A stretch of 64,000 bases of DNA from Propionivibrio soli (GCF_025770765.1 NZ_JANZKY010000019.1:1-64000); one strand, 5' to 3'. Counted from the first letter of the stretch, positions 8,374 to 18,561 are shown. Notes: generated by a model not told the origin, from the sequence alone. A program made the numbers and translations.

Positions 8374-9084
8374 ATGAAGCGCATTTCCTTCATGCTTATG
8401 CTGTTGATTGCACTCCCACTTCAGGCGGCAAGCCTGAAGTTCCAGTTCGGCGGTACGTATTCCGCGGGGGAGGAATACCCGGACGGAACCTTCAACGTCT
8501 CGTACCAGCTCAACACGATGCCGACTGATTTCACGTACGCCGACGTGCTCGACCCGAGCGGCAGAACGGTGCACGACTACTTCACCGGCGTGCCGCGGTT
8601 CTCCGTGAGCAGCGACTCCTCGGGCACGATGCCCTTTTCTCACATCGAGGCGCTGAGCGTGCAGTTCGACGACAGAGCACCCCTGGCCTTGCGGCCCTTC
8701 TCCCTGAGCCAGTCCATCTCATCGATCGGGTACAACCGTTACCAATATCAGTTCCAGTTGTGGGTGGCGGGGGACCGCTTCGGCTTCTTGGCCTATAACC
8801 TCAGTTTCTCCCCGCGGCCGGAGGATGGCCCGTGGGACAAAGCTCTCATCGAATCGCTGACCGATCCGGACATGCTGCTTACGAGGGCTGTTCTCGGCGG
8901 TACGTCCCCGGCGTACATGGAACTGAGTCAGTTCAACTATGGCCTGAACGTCAACCGGTTCGCGATTACCTCGGCAGCAGCGCAAATCCCCGAACCGAGC
9001 GCCGTGGCCTTGATTGCCGCCGGGCTCATCCTCTTGCTCCTCGCGACGTCCCGAGTTCGCCGCCCAGCGCGCCGCCGGGACTAG
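8374..9084 (+). CDS. PEP-CTERM-like exported protein (copy 3)
   Basis: A 236-residue secreted protein unrelated in its body to the pair at 281-1741. It has a short signal peptide (MKRISFMLMLLIALPLQAA). The central region is beta-rich with many Ser, Tyr and Gln residues. The C-terminus IPEPSAVALIAAGLILLLLATSRVRR has the Pro-Glu-Pro motif, hydrophobic helix and Arg tail of a PEP-CTERM signal. The start at 8374 follows the weak GAGGGT and opens directly into the signal peptide; the frame extends upstream but looks non-coding there. Function unknown. It stands alone. Confidence 0.72.
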   Translation: MKRISFMLMLLIALPLQAASLKFQFGGTYSAGEEYPDGTFNVSYQLNTMPTDFTYADVLDPSGRTVHDYFTGVPRFSVSSDSSGTMPFSHIEALSVQFDDRAPLALRPFSLSQSISSIGYNRYQYQFQLWVAGDRFGFLAYNLSFSPRPEDGPWDKALIESLTDPDMLLTRAVLGGTSPAYMELSQFNYGLNVNRFAITSAAAQIPEPSAVALIAAGLILLLLATSRVRRPARRRD

Positions 9085-9315
9085 AACTCCAAGGACTCGT
9101 CACGGTCGATCGTTTTACGCGGTTCTCCTCGCGCATGGCACAGCAGATGGGGCCACGGCGCCAATGCACAAATTGTCCTCGGACAGAGGTTTTCGTCAGG
9201 GTTTTCCTCTCGTTGAACGTGTTGTGGTTTGTATTCCGTCAGCATTGCGGCAAACATCCGGAAAAAAAGGCGGTCCAACCGACGTCCGCGCAGTGATTTA
9301 CCAGGAGAAGTGCGT

Positions 9316-9708
9316 ATGAGCACGCCCAAACCCATGGCGCTTCCGAGTCAGGAAGCGCTTGCAAGGCTTGCCAGCGAAGACCCGCAGGCATTTGAGACCT
9401 TACGCCACGATCTCGTGGAGAACTGCATCCTTCGGGCGCCCGAACGGCTCCAGCTTCGCCTGCGGCAATTGCAATTTCGCATCGACGGCATCCGCCGTCG
9501 GGCGGGTTCGCCGCTCGGCGCACTGATCAAGATCCAAAACCTAATGTGGGAAAGTTTCCTGCGCATGGACAGCGAGCTTCAACGCTACGCGCGGTCGACC
9601 GCCGCCATGGCGTCGAATGATCCGGCACCGCTTCAACGCCCGCGCGCCCAGGTTATCGACTTCCAGTCTCGATTGCTTGCGCGGCAGCGGGGGGCCGCGC
9701 CGATCTGA
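9316..9708 (+). CDS. DUF3135 domain protein
   Basis: A 130-residue cytoplasmic protein. The segment LARLASEDPQAFETLRHDLVEN through LRQLQFRIDGIRRRAGSPLGALIKIQNLMWE (residues about 14-85) matches the DUF3135 pattern, a small helical proteobacterial domain without known function. The rest is polar. The start at 9316 is set by AGGAGAAG seven bases upstream. It precedes dusC by 127 bases and may or may not be cotranscribed. Confidence 0.7.
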   Translation: MSTPKPMALPSQEALARLASEDPQAFETLRHDLVENCILRAPERLQLRLRQLQFRIDGIRRRAGSPLGALIKIQNLMWESFLRMDSELQRYARSTAAMASNDPAPLQRPRAQVIDFQSRLLARQRGAAPI

Positions 9709-9835
9709 GGAATAGCTCCGCCGTTCTCTTCCGCGGCTTCGATCTTGCGCGGTGAGCGACTCCGTTGTCGAAAGGGACAGCAGGAGCGCGCGAGGCGAAG
9801 GGTAGAATGGCGCCTCTCGAAACTCCTATCCGCTC

Positions 9836-10843
9836 ATGGGAAGATTGCTCCTCGCCCCGATGGAAGGGCTGGCCGACTGCGTCCTGCGCGACGTCCTGAC
9901 CCGCATCGGCGGTTACGACGCGGCAGTAAGCGAGTTCGTCCGCGTCTCCGGCTCGTTGCTGCCGCCGCGCACGTTCCGTCGCATTTGCCCTGAGCTCGAT
10001 AACGGCAGCCGGACGTGGGCTGGAACGCCGGTCGTCGTTCAGTTGCTGGGTAGCGACCCCGTCTGTATGGCCGAGAACGCCGCTCAACTGGCGAGCTTGT
10101 CGCCCGTCGGTATCGACCTTAACTTCGGCTGCCCGGCGCCGACGGTGAACCGCCATGGCGGAGGAGCCATGTTGCTCGACGATCCCGCCACGATGCAACG
10201 TATCGTAGAGGCGGTGCGAGGAGCCGTTCCGGCGGCGATTCCTGTGTCGGCCAAGATGCGTCTCGGTGTGCGTGATACCAGCAAGGCAATCGAGTGTGCG
10301 CAAGCGCTGGCACACGGCGGTGCGGGATCGCTCGTCGTTCATGCGCGGACTAAGGAAGACGGGTATCGACCCCCGGCCCATTGGGAGTGGGTAGCGCGGA
10401 TCCGCGAGTCGGTACCCATTCCGGTGACGGCCAACGGAGAGGTGTGGACCCCAGCCGATTACGTTCGTTGCCGGCAGGTCACGGGCTGTGCTGACGTGAT
10501 GATCGGCCGCGGCGCAGTTGCGGATCCGTTTCTTGCCCGTCGCATCCGTGCTTACACTTCTCAGCCCGACCTTGATGCGAACATGGAGACATCGCGCCGC
10601 GACGATTGGGCCGCGCTCCTACCGCTGCTCGGCGAGTTCTGGTGCCAGGTGCAGGGGCGCGTGCTGCCGGCCCATGCGCCCGGACGCCTGAAACTATGGC
10701 TGAACGCGCTGCGCACAACGTTTCCCGAAGCACAGGCGCTTTACGCTGCGGTACGTCCGCTGCGCGGCATCGAAGAGACGGAGCGTATGCTTGCGCACCA
10801 CGGCGTCCCCGAGGAGAGACTCCTCGTGGCCGAGGCGGCGTGA
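9836..10843 (+). CDS. dusC: tRNA-dihydrouridine synthase, DusC type
   Basis: A 335-residue FMN enzyme that reduces a specific uridine in the tRNA D-loop to dihydrouridine using NADPH. The N-terminus LLLAPMEGLADCVLRDVL is the Dus FMN-binding strand. Catalytic Cys99 sits in LNFGCPAPTVNRHGGGA, the family signature, and the phosphate-binding end MIGRGAVADP is present. The C-terminal helical tRNA-binding domain is full length. The sequence and length match the DusC subfamily, which in E. coli modifies U16. The stop codon overlaps the start of the next gene by one base (TGATG), so the two are translationally coupled. Confidence 0.9.
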   Translation: MGRLLLAPMEGLADCVLRDVLTRIGGYDAAVSEFVRVSGSLLPPRTFRRICPELDNGSRTWAGTPVVVQLLGSDPVCMAENAAQLASLSPVGIDLNFGCPAPTVNRHGGGAMLLDDPATMQRIVEAVRGAVPAAIPVSAKMRLGVRDTSKAIECAQALAHGGAGSLVVHARTKEDGYRPPAHWEWVARIRESVPIPVTANGEVWTPADYVRCRQVTGCADVMIGRGAVADPFLARRIRAYTSQPDLDANMETSRRDDWAALLPLLGEFWCQVQGRVLPAHAPGRLKLWLNALRTTFPEAQALYAAVRPLRGIEETERMLAHHGVPEERLLVAEAA

Positions 10844-11547
10844 TGAAAAGCGACCAGTCCGGTAACTCGCGCGTACCGGCCGGAGCGCAAACGGGAACAC
10901 ACGAAAACCTGTCTTCGCTGCTGGACCGCCATCGCGCGGCACCTTTCCGCAAACCCTTCGCCGATTACAACCGGGCCGCCTTCGAAGCGAGCATGGAGCG
11001 CCGGGAGCAGGTTGCCGCCGGCCTGCCGCTGATCCTCGATGCCGGATGCGGCGTCGGTGAAAGCACGATCGCTCTCGCGCGGGCGTTCCCGGATCACTAC
11101 GTGATCGGCGTCGATCAGTCCGCTTCACGGCTGGCGCGCAACATCCCGGGCAAGAACGCTCTGACTGGCCTGCCCGGGAACCTTGATCTCGTGCGCGCCG
11201 ATCTCGTGGACTACTGGCGTTTGTTGCAAGGAGCCGGAATCGCGCTGGCGCGTCATTACCTCCTGTACCCCAACCCATGGCCGAAGATCGGGCACGTGGC
11301 CCGTCGCTGGCACGGACACCCGGTGTTTCCGACCGTGCTTGCGCTCGGCGGCCTTCTCGAATGCCGTACCAACTGGCGCATTTACATCGACGAGTTCTGC
11401 TTTGCCGTCGAGTGCCTGACAAGCCGGCCGGTGGTGTCGGAGGACTATGTCCCAGCCGAGCCGCTGACGCCGTTCGAGCGCAAGTACCTGACATCGGGGC
11501 ACGCGCTGTATCGGGCAACGATCGATCTGGGCCATCGCCTGTCTTGA
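10843..11547 (+). CDS. TrmB-like SAM-dependent methyltransferase
   Basis: A 234-residue class I methyltransferase. The SAM-binding motif is ILDAGCGVGESTIALA (about residues 64-80), followed by VIGVDQS. The motif YLLYPNPWPK closely resembles the active-site PNPWPKKRH region of TrmB, which makes m7G46 in tRNA. The following HxRR segment (HVARRWHGHPVF) is altered from TrmB, so it may be a paralogue with another substrate. Start at 10843 overlaps the dusC stop, indicating an RNA-modification operon. The first 45 residues are polar and may be disordered. Confidence 0.78.
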   Translation: MKSDQSGNSRVPAGAQTGTHENLSSLLDRHRAAPFRKPFADYNRAAFEASMERREQVAAGLPLILDAGCGVGESTIALARAFPDHYVIGVDQSASRLARNIPGKNALTGLPGNLDLVRADLVDYWRLLQGAGIALARHYLLYPNPWPKIGHVARRWHGHPVFPTVLALGGLLECRTNWRIYIDEFCFAVECLTSRPVVSEDYVPAEPLTPFERKYLTSGHALYRATIDLGHRLS

Positions 11548-11680
11548 GCGGTAGTCTCAAGGGTTGACGCCCTTCATTGGCGCGGTTGACTGAACGCCCA
11601 ATGCCTCCGAAGGTGTCTTTGAAACGCAGGCGGCCGAGTTATCAGCAATAATTATGTGTTTTGTTTCTTGGTGTGTGTCC

Positions 11681-12271
11681 ATGCGTTCGGTTTGCGTCTT
11701 CTGTGGTTCTTCTTCCGGGCACGATGCGGCCTTCGCGTCGGCTGCGGCCAGTTTCGGCCAACTGCTGGCCAGCGAAGGCATCGAACTTGTCTGGGGCGGT
11801 GGCAACGTGGGTCTCATGGGCGTTGTGGCCGACAGCGTTCTATCCACGGGAGGGCGTGTTTATGGCGTCATACCCTCGTTCATGGAGAAGCGGGAACTGG
11901 CGCATCCTCAGGCGACGGAACTCGTCGTCGTCGACAGCATGCATGCGCGCAAGGCCGCCATGGCCCAGCGCGCCGAAGCTTTCGTCGCACTGCCTGGCGG
12001 CTACGGTACGCTCGACGAACTCTTCGAGATCATCACCTGGGCCCAACTGCACATCCATGCCAAGCCGGTCGGATTGCTCAACGTCCGAGGCTTCTTCGAC
12101 CCATTGCTGGCTATGGTGCGGCACATGTCGGCCGAGGGGTTCATCAAACCGCCTCATCTCAACCTTTTTCACGTAGCCGAGCAGCCCGTGGAACTGCTTC
12201 GCTCCATGCGTGTCCACGTGGCCCCGCAAGGCGACTGGCTCGGGGAAAAGCTGGCATCCGATGCCCGGTGA
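11681..12271 (+). CDS. LOG-family protein (TIGR00730)
   Basis: A 196-residue Rossmann-fold hydrolase. It has both family signatures: GGGNVGLMG (about residues 42-50) and PGGYGTLDE (about residues 106-114), which bind the nucleotide phosphate. Family members act as cytokinin riboside 5'-monophosphate phosphoribohydrolases or purine nucleotide hydrolases; many bacterial copies are annotated as putative lysine decarboxylase, which is outdated. The start is placed at 11681 (MRSVCVFCGSS), the usual family N-terminus; another ATG lies nine codons upstream. Confidence 0.88.
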   Translation: MRSVCVFCGSSSGHDAAFASAAASFGQLLASEGIELVWGGGNVGLMGVVADSVLSTGGRVYGVIPSFMEKRELAHPQATELVVVDSMHARKAAMAQRAEAFVALPGGYGTLDELFEIITWAQLHIHAKPVGLLNVRGFFDPLLAMVRHMSAEGFIKPPHLNLFHVAEQPVELLRSMRVHVAPQGDWLGEKLASDAR

Positions 12272-12360
12272 AGGAGTCTGTGCGGCTGGCGTGGAATGTT
12301 TGCGGCGAGGTCGCCCCTGGGAGACAATTCCTTTTCCTTTCGCTAGGGTCCAAATAGAAG

Positions 12361-12696
12361 GTGTCTGATCAAGCCTGCTTGAGTTGCGGAGCGTGTTGTG
12401 CGGCGTTTCGTGTCGATTTCCACTGTTCCGAACTTGCCATTGACGGCAAGGCGGGCGTGCCGGCGTCTCTGACTGTTCCGCTGACGGCGACCCTGGTACG
12501 GATGCGCGGTACCGACGAGGCGCCGCCGCGTTGCGCCGCGCTGGCCGGCGAAGTCGGCAAAGAGGTTCGTTGCACGATCTACCGTGAGCGCCCCGGGCCG
12601 TGCCGGGACTTCGCGCCCTATGCGCCGCTCGGGATGGGCGACGATGCGTGCGACCGGGCGCGACGGCGGCATGGTTTGCCGCCGCTCGCCCTTTGA
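12361..12696 (+). CDS. YkgJ-family cysteine cluster protein
   Basis: A 111-residue protein with the pattern CLSCGACC near the N-terminus, then a Cys in PPRCAAL and a CTIYRERPGPCRDF segment. This is the zinc- or iron-chelating cysteine-cluster domain (UPF0153/YkgJ). Function is unknown, with metal binding the usual guess. It begins with GTG at 12361; the upstream AGAAG is only a weak ribosome site. It is followed 24 bases later by the S4-domain gene and probably forms an operon with it. Confidence 0.8.
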   Translation: MSDQACLSCGACCAAFRVDFHCSELAIDGKAGVPASLTVPLTATLVRMRGTDEAPPRCAALAGEVGKEVRCTIYRERPGPCRDFAPYAPLGMGDDACDRARRRHGLPPLAL

Positions 12697-12720
12697 CCTC
12701 TCGATCAACCGGAGCCTGGT

Positions 12721-12948
12721 ATGGCCGTTCAACTGGAAGTGCGCGGTGAGTTCATTCAACTCGATCAGGTGCTCAAGGTCACCGGCCTTTGCCATTCGGG
12801 CGGTTTCGCGCACAGCGTGATCGAAGCGGGTGAGGTCAGCGTCGACGGCGTTACCGAAAAACGCAAGCGCGCGAAGCTGCGCCCCGGGCAGCGCGTTGGT
12901 TACGCGGGCGAAACGATAGAACTCGTTGCGGCCGGCGGATTGGATTGA
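12721..12948 (+). CDS. Small S4-domain RNA-binding protein (YbcJ-like)
   Basis: A 75-residue protein consisting of one S4 RNA-binding domain. The pattern FIQLDQVLKVTGLCHSGGFAHSVIEAGEVSVDGVTEKRKRAKLRPGQRV is the expected alpha-L fold with its basic loop. Such stand-alone S4 proteins (YbcJ in E. coli) are thought to bind structured RNA or ribosomes. The ATG at 12721 follows GGAGC. It lies just downstream of the cysteine-cluster gene and 202 bases ahead of acnB. Confidence 0.85.
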   Translation: MAVQLEVRGEFIQLDQVLKVTGLCHSGGFAHSVIEAGEVSVDGVTEKRKRAKLRPGQRVGYAGETIELVAAGGLD

Positions 12949-13150
12949 CCACTTGGCCGGCCGTGTCCGCAAGCGAGTGGCTATTTGCCGATTTATGCCG
13001 ATTGAGTTGATCGGCCGTTTTGCCGTTTTGGTACAAGATCAGTCCGAAATGTCATCAACGGAGTGTCTTGAGCCGTCGTTTTCCTGCGTAAAATACCGCG
13101 CACAGACCCCTCGGTTTTCCACCTGGTAACGTATAGAAAGGAAGCTCCCC

Positions 13151-15748
13151 ATGCTGGAATCGTATCGTGCCCATGCCGCTGAGCGCGCTGCGCTTGGCAT
13201 CCCGCCGCTGCCGCTGTCGGCGAAGCAAACCGAGGAGTTGGTCGGTTTGCTGAAAAACCCGCCGAAGGGCGAAGAACAATTCCTCGTCGAGCTCCTGACG
13301 CATCGCGTGCCTGCCGGTGTGGACGACGCGGCGAAGGTCAAGGCGGAGTTCCTCGCCAAACTCGCCAAGGGCACCGAAACGTGTGCCTTGGTCTCGAAAG
13401 CCAAGGCGACCGAACTGCTCGGCACGATGCTTGGCGGCTACAACATCAAGCCGTTGATCGACGTCCTCGGCGATGCCGAAGTCGGCGCCGTGGCGGCGGA
13501 GGCGCTGAAGAAGACGCTACTCATTTTCGACTACTTCAACGACGTCAAGGCGCTCGCCGACAAAGGCAACGCGAACGCCAAGGCCGTCATCCAGTCATGG
13601 GCCGACGCCGAGTGGTTCACCTCGCGGCCGCAAGTCCCGGCCGTACAGAAAATTACCGTATTCAAGGTCACCGGCGAGACCAATACCGACGACCTGTCGC
13701 CGGCGCCTGATGCCACGACACGTCCCGATATTCCGATGCATGCGCTTGCCATGCTGAAGAATCCGCGTCCCGGCATCGAACCCGAGCAGCCCGGTGTGCG
13801 CGGCCCGATCAAGCAACTCGAAGCGCTGGCCAAAAAAGGGAACCTGATCGCCTACGTCGGCGATGTGGTCGGCACCGGCTCGTCGCGCAAGTCCGCAGCC
13901 AACTCCGTGTTGTGGTGGACGGGCGAAGATATTCCCTTCGTGCCGAACAAGCGCTGCGGCGGGGTCGCCCTCGGCTCCAAGATCGCTCCGATCTTCTACA
14001 ACACGCTGGAAGATTCCGGCGCGCTGCCGGTCGAGATCGACGTCACCAAGATGGAAATGGGCGACGAGATCGAACTGAAGATCGACGCGGCCACGACCAA
14101 GGTCGTCGCGCTCAAGGGCGGCCAAGTCATCGCCGAATCGCAACTGAAGACCCCGGTGATCCTTGATGAAGTGCGCGCCGGCGGCCGTATCCCGCTGATC
14201 ATCGGCCGCGGCCTCACGGCGCGTGCCCGTGCGGCGCTGGGCCTGCCGCCCTCGACGCTGTTCAAGTCGCCACAGGAACCGGCCGATACCGGCAAGGGCT
14301 ACACGCTGGCGCAGAAGATGGTCGGCCGCGCCTGCGGCTTGCCCAATGGCAAGGGCGTCCGCCCGAACGCCTACTGCGAACCGAAGATGACCACCGTCGG
14401 ATCGCAGGACACCACCGGCCCGATGACCCGCGACGAACTGAAGGATCTGGCTTGCCTCGGCTTCTCCGCCGATCTCGTCATGCAGTCGTTCTGCCACACC
14501 GCGGCGTATCCGAAGCTCGTCGACATCAAGACGCACCGTACGCTGCCGGGTTTCATCACCACTCGTTCCGGCGTTTCGTTACGCCCAGGCGACGGCGTCA
14601 TCCACAGCTGGATCAACCGCATGTGCCTGCCGGATACCGTCGGTACCGGCGGCGACTCGCACACCCGCTTCCCGATCGGTATCTCGTTCCCGGCCGGTTC
14701 CGGGCTGGTGGCCTTTGCAGCCGCCACCGGCACGATGCCGCTCGACATGCCCGAGTCCGTCCTCGTGCGCTTCAAGGGCAAGATGAACGACGGCATCACG
14801 CTGCGCGATCTCGTCAACGCCATCCCGTACTACGCGATCAAGCAGGGCTTGCTGACCGTCGAGAAGAAGGGCAAGAAGAACGTCTTCAACGGCCGCATCC
14901 TCGAAATCGAAGGCCTGCCGGATCTGAAGGTCGAACAAGCCTTTGAACTGACCGACGCCTCGGCCGAGCGCTCTGCCGCCGCCTGTACGGTGCAGTTGAA
15001 CAAGGAACCGATCATCGAGTACCTGCGGTCGAACACCACGCTCTTGAAGTGGATGATCGCCAACGGTTACAGCGATGCCAAGACGCTGGCCAACCGCGTC
15101 AAGGCCATGGAAGCATGGATCGCCGATCCGCAACTGCTGAAGGCCGACGCCGACGCCGAGTATGCCGCCGTAATCGAAATCGATCTAGCGGACATCAAGG
15201 AACCGATCGTCGCCTGCCCGAACGACCCGGACGACGTGAAACTGCTGTCCGAAGTCGCCGGCACCAAGATCGACGAAGTCTTCATCGGTTCGTGCATGAC
15301 CAACATCGGTCACTTCCGCGCGGCCGGCAAGGTGCTCGACGGTAAGAGCGACATCCCGACCCGTCTGTGGATCGCTCCGCCGACCAAGATGGACGCCATG
15401 GTACTGACCGAGGAAGGCTACTACGGCGTACTCGGCAAGAGCGGTGCGCGCATGGAAATGCCGGGATGCTCGCTGTGCATGGGTAACCAGGCGCAGGTGC
15501 GCAAGGGGGCGACGGCCATGTCAACCTCGACGCGCAACTTCCCGAACCGCCTGGGCATCGATACGCTCGTCTACCTCGGCTCAGCCGAACTCGCCGCGAT
15601 GTGCTCTTTGATGGGCAAGATCCCGACCGTCGCCGAGTACATGGAGCAGATCAAGGCCGTCAACGCCAAGGCGGCCGACGTGTACCGCTACATGAACTTC
15701 GACCAGATTCCGGAGTTCGTCGAAGCGGCTGCGGAAGCGAACGTGTAA
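13151..15748 (+). CDS. acnB: Aconitase B (aconitate hydratase 2 / 2-methylisocitrate dehydratase)
   Basis: An 865-residue protein, the normal AcnB length. It interconverts citrate and isocitrate in the TCA cycle and can dehydrate 2-methylisocitrate. The [4Fe-4S] ligands are seen as Cys715 ([10 protein letters not shown]) and Cys773/Cys776 ([10 protein letters not shown]). The N-terminal HEAT-like domain (residues about 1-160) carries SAYRA-type sequence, followed by the swivel domain ([18 protein letters not shown]) and the catalytic domains ([16 protein letters not shown]). The start at 13151 follows GGAAGC. The gene has its own upstream region and a strong terminator behind it, so it is monocistronic. 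Confidence 0.97.
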   Translation: MLESYRAHAAERAALGIPPLPLSAKQTEELVGLLKNPPKGEEQFLVELLTHRVPAGVDDAAKVKAEFLAKLAKGTETCALVSKAKATELLGTMLGGYNIKPLIDVLGDAEVGAVAAEALKKTLLIFDYFNDVKALADKGNANAKAVIQSWADAEWFTSRPQVPAVQKITVFKVTGETNTDDLSPAPDATTRPDIPMHALAMLKNPRPGIEPEQPGVRGPIKQLEALAKKGNLIAYVGDVVGTGSSRKSAANSVLWWTGEDIPFVPNKRCGGVALGSKIAPIFYNTLEDSGALPVEIDVTKMEMGDEIELKIDAATTKVVALKGGQVIAESQLKTPVILDEVRAGGRIPLIIGRGLTARARAALGLPPSTLFKSPQEPADTGKGYTLAQKMVGRACGLPNGKGVRPNAYCEPKMTTVGSQDTTGPMTRDELKDLACLGFSADLVMQSFCHTAAYPKLVDIKTHRTLPGFITTRSGVSLRPGDGVIHSWINRMCLPDTVGTGGDSHTRFPIGISFPAGSGLVAFAAATGTMPLDMPESVLVRFKGKMNDGITLRDLVNAIPYYAIKQGLLTVEKKGKKNVFNGRILEIEGLPDLKVEQAFELTDASAERSAAACTVQLNKEPIIEYLRSNTTLLKWMIANGYSDAKTLANRVKAMEAWIADPQLLKADADAEYAAVIEIDLADIKEPIVACPNDPDDVKLLSEVAGTKIDEVFIGSCMTNIGHFRAAGKVLDGKSDIPTRLWIAPPTKMDAMVLTEEGYYGVLGKSGARMEMPGCSLCMGNQAQVRKGATAMSTSTRNFPNRLGIDTLVYLGSAELAAMCSLMGKIPTVAEYMEQIKAVNAKAADVYRYMNFDQIPEFVEAAAEANV

Positions 15749-15773
15749 CACGCAAAGAAGGCATTATCTCCTT

Positions 15774-15805
15774 AACCCGCGCCGGTACTGGTGCGGGTTT
15801 TTTTT
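15774..15805 (+). terminator. Intrinsic terminator of acnB
   Basis: A 10-bp stem, AACCCGCGCC (15774-15783) with GGTGCGGGTT (15790-15799, one G-T pair), closes a 6-base loop and runs into eight T residues. It lies 26 bases after the acnB stop. Confidence 0.92.
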
Positions 15806-15927
15806 GCCTGCACGTCGGCATCGAACGTGAATGCTGTGCTCAAACACGAGGGGACAGTGCCTTGACCGGTTGCAGGATCGCGCAAATACTCCGAGCTTCA
15901 TGATCTGGACATAAAGGGAGAAGAGTC

Positions 15928-17520
15928 ATGCGGTTTCGCCTGATCCACGTCGGAACGTTGATAGCGGCACACGTCGCCCTGAACTCCGCCATCGGGGCGG
16001 ACGCGCCGATCACCTCCGTCGTCGTCTTTCCCGGCAGTGCGACCGTGGAACGCACGGTGCAGGTGCCGGCCGGAAACAGCCTCGTCGAGATCAACGACAT
16101 CCCGGCCGTCTTCGACAGCAACACGCTCTCCGTGCAGGCCGGCGTTGGGGTTCGGGTCGGCCAGATCACGGTTCTGGAAACCGGCAAACAGCCAGGCGTA
16201 CATCCGCGGGAGAAGGAACTGCAGAAAAGGAGCCAGGAGTTGCAGGACAGGATCGACGCGCTCGATATCGAGGTGAAGTCCGCCGAACTGGTCACTGGCT
16301 ATCTGGGCCGCATCGGCAGTACGGGCGGTGACAAAGCCCAACTCGATGGCAAGGTTGCCGCTGGCGTGGCAGAGACGATCGGTGCGTCGGCCGCGAAGGC
16401 GTTGCAGCGCGCACAGCAAGCGGAGATCCGCAAGCGAGAATTCAAGGAAGAGCTCGACCGAGTGCTCTTCGAACTCAAACAGGTACAGAGCGGCAACAAA
16501 GTGTTGCGCGGCGTTTCAGTACGCACAGCCGCCGAACGTCCGGGGCAGATCCGCGTGTCGTATCAGGTGAATCGCGCCGGCTGGCAACCGACATATCGCG
16601 CCGCTCTCGATTCCGCGAAGGGAACGGTCGATCTCGAGCGTATGGCGCTTGTATCGCAGAAAACAGGTGAGGATTGGTCCGGCGTTCGCTTGCGCTTATC
16701 CACCGGGCAGCCGCAGGCGTATCGCGACCCGGCGGAACCGCAGACGCGTCGCCTTACGTACGTGAAGCCGATGCCCGCGCAGGAGTCGCAACGCGCGTTT
16801 GCCGCGGCGCCGGCGCCAATGCCGGCATCGGCGCCGGCGATGGCCAAGGCGGCGGATGCCGCCGATGATAACTACGTGGCGCCGGTGATCGAGACGCAAG
16901 GTGCTTTCGCCGCCGAGTTCGAGGTGCCCGGCGCGGCGACGCTGCCGGCCGACGGGCGTGAGGTCGCCGTCACGCTTGGGAAGCAACAGGCTGCCGTCAA
17001 GCAAGCCGTGCGCGTTGCCCCGCGCCTGGATCGCGCTCCGGTGTTGGTCGCCGAGTTCGATCGTCCGGCCGGGATTTGGCTGCCCGGCGCGATCCAACTT
17101 TTCCGCGACGGCCACTACGTCGGGGCGACACGTTGGACGCCCGACACTTCGCCACGTTTGACACTGGGCTTCGGCCAGGACGATCTGCTGCGCGTCGCCG
17201 TCGAACGCAAGGATCAACAATCGGGCAGTGGCGGCTTCGTCGGCCAGAAAGCGCAGCGAAAGGTCGCGGACGTTTTCGCGTTATCGAGCGCGCACAAGGA
17301 GACTGTGGACGTCCTCGTGCTGGAATCCGCGCCGGTGAGCCAGTCGGAAGAAGTCGTCGTCGAGCGCCAACTCGTGCCGCCGCCGAGCGAAGAGAATTGG
17401 AAGGGGCGTACCGGCGTGGTTGCCTGGCGGAAGGCGCTGGCGCCGGGTGAAACGTGGAAGATCGAGGTCGGCTATACGATCGAATATCCCAAGGAAGGCC
17501 GGGTCAACGGATTGCCTTGA
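15928..17520 (+). CDS. DUF4139/DUF4140 (MuiA-type) exported protein
   Basis: A 530-residue protein with an N-terminal signal peptide (about residues 1-23). An N-terminal DUF4140-like domain follows (ITSVVVFPGSATVERTVQVPAG), then a charged coiled-coil (about residues 90-190), then the DUF4139 beta-rich domain starting at IRVSYQVNRAGWQPTYRAALDS and ending in WRKALAPGETWKIEVGYTIEYP. This layout matches proteins annotated as mucoidy inhibitor A. An Ala/Pro-rich linker (APAPMPASAPAMAK) interrupts the DUF4139 region. The molecular role is unknown; an envelope function is likely. Start at 15928 follows GGGAGAAG. Confidence 0.85.
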   Translation: MRFRLIHVGTLIAAHVALNSAIGADAPITSVVVFPGSATVERTVQVPAGNSLVEINDIPAVFDSNTLSVQAGVGVRVGQITVLETGKQPGVHPREKELQKRSQELQDRIDALDIEVKSAELVTGYLGRIGSTGGDKAQLDGKVAAGVAETIGASAAKALQRAQQAEIRKREFKEELDRVLFELKQVQSGNKVLRGVSVRTAAERPGQIRVSYQVNRAGWQPTYRAALDSAKGTVDLERMALVSQKTGEDWSGVRLRLSTGQPQAYRDPAEPQTRRLTYVKPMPAQESQRAFAAAPAPMPASAPAMAKAADAADDNYVAPVIETQGAFAAEFEVPGAATLPADGREVAVTLGKQQAAVKQAVRVAPRLDRAPVLVAEFDRPAGIWLPGAIQLFRDGHYVGATRWTPDTSPRLTLGFGQDDLLRVAVERKDQQSGSGGFVGQKAQRKVADVFALSSAHKETVDVLVLESAPVSQSEEVVVERQLVPPPSEENWKGRTGVVAWRKALAPGETWKIEVGYTIEYPKEGRVNGLP

Positions 17521-17603
17521 TTCAATAAGGCGCACAGGGGCGGCGTTATGCGTCGTCCCCGCCGGTTGCGTTGCGCGCGAAGGCTCCCGATTCTTGCGGC
17601 GTG

Positions 17604-18515
17604 TTAAGTCGTGGCGTCGCCGGAGCGAAAGAACTGCCAGATTCGTTCCACCAAGGGATTCGCGTTTTCCGTTGTGCGGTAAAGGCGGACTTCGAGCGGG
17701 CAGGTCCACGACGGCGCCCCGGCGACCACCAGCGCCTTGTCCGCCAACTCCTTGTGCACACAGCTCTCGGGAAGCCACCCGAGGCCGTGGCCTTCGATGA
17801 TCATCGCTTTCAGCGCTTCGGACATATGCGTGTCGAACGAGCGCTCGAAGTGACAGCGTTCTCCTGCACCGAGCAGGATCATCTCGACGACGTGCGACAG
17901 GTAGGTGCCCGAGGAGTAGGCGAGGAACGGTATCGGTTTGTCGACGTTGCCCGGTAGACGGTAACGCGGCTTGCCGTCCTTGTTCGGCGCCGAGAAAGGC
18001 AGCATGCGGTCGGTTGCCAGCACCTGATGCTGGAAGCGCTCGGGGTCGAGCAGAGCCGGCAGCTGCGGGTGATGGTAGTTGATCAGCAGGTCCGTTCCAC
18101 CCTGGTTCAGCGCGGCGGCGCCCTCCGACACGTTGACCGCCGCGACGCGCACGATGACGTTGCCCATGGCGATCTTTAGCTTGCTCAGCCAATGCGGGAA
18201 GTACGTCAGCGACAGAGTGTGGGCGACCGAGAAGTGGACAGTTTCAGCACTGCCCGGCGCCTGCCCGCGCAGCACGGTGCGCATGTCGTAGGTACGCCGT
18301 AGCAGATCGGCGGCGAAGCCGCGGAAGATGCGCCCGGCGGAGGTGAGCTGGACGCCTTGCATGCGGCGGTCGATCAGCTCGACCCCGAGCCAGTCTTCGA
18401 GCGATTGGATATGTCGACTGAACGTTGGCTGCGACACGTTGCGACGCTCGGCGGCGCGCGAGAAAGCGTGCGCATCGACCAGGGTCAGGAAGTCTTCGAT
18501 CCACCGGATTTCCAT
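17604..18515 (-). CDS. LysR-family transcriptional regulator, HypT/YjiE-like
   Basis: A 303-residue LysR regulator. The winged helix-turn-helix is in residues 1-62 (FSRAAERRNVSQPTFSRHIQSLEDWLGVELIDR), followed by a periplasmic-binding-protein-like effector domain. The sequence resembles the HypT (YjiE) group more than typical CysB or BenM types. It is transcribed away from aspA with 129 bases between the starts, and a perfect LysR-style palindrome sits in that gap. The natural inference is that it controls aspA, and perhaps the racemase, together with itself. The effector is unknown. Confidence 0.88.
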   Translation of the reverse strand: MEIRWIEDFLTLVDAHAFSRAAERRNVSQPTFSRHIQSLEDWLGVELIDRRMQGVQLTSAGRIFRGFAADLLRRTYDMRTVLRGQAPGSAETVHFSVAHTLSLTYFPHWLSKLKIAMGNVIVRVAAVNVSEGAAALNQGGTDLLINYHHPQLPALLDPERFQHQVLATDRMLPFSAPNKDGKPRYRLPGNVDKPIPFLAYSSGTYLSHVVEMILLGAGERCHFERSFDTHMSEALKAMIIEGHGLGWLPESCVHKELADKALVVAGAPSWTCPLEVRLYRTTENANPLVERIWQFFRSGDATT

Positions 18516-18561
18516 TGCTTCTCCTTCCGCTCGATCCGTGCGTATGCGGTTTTTCGGGGAT

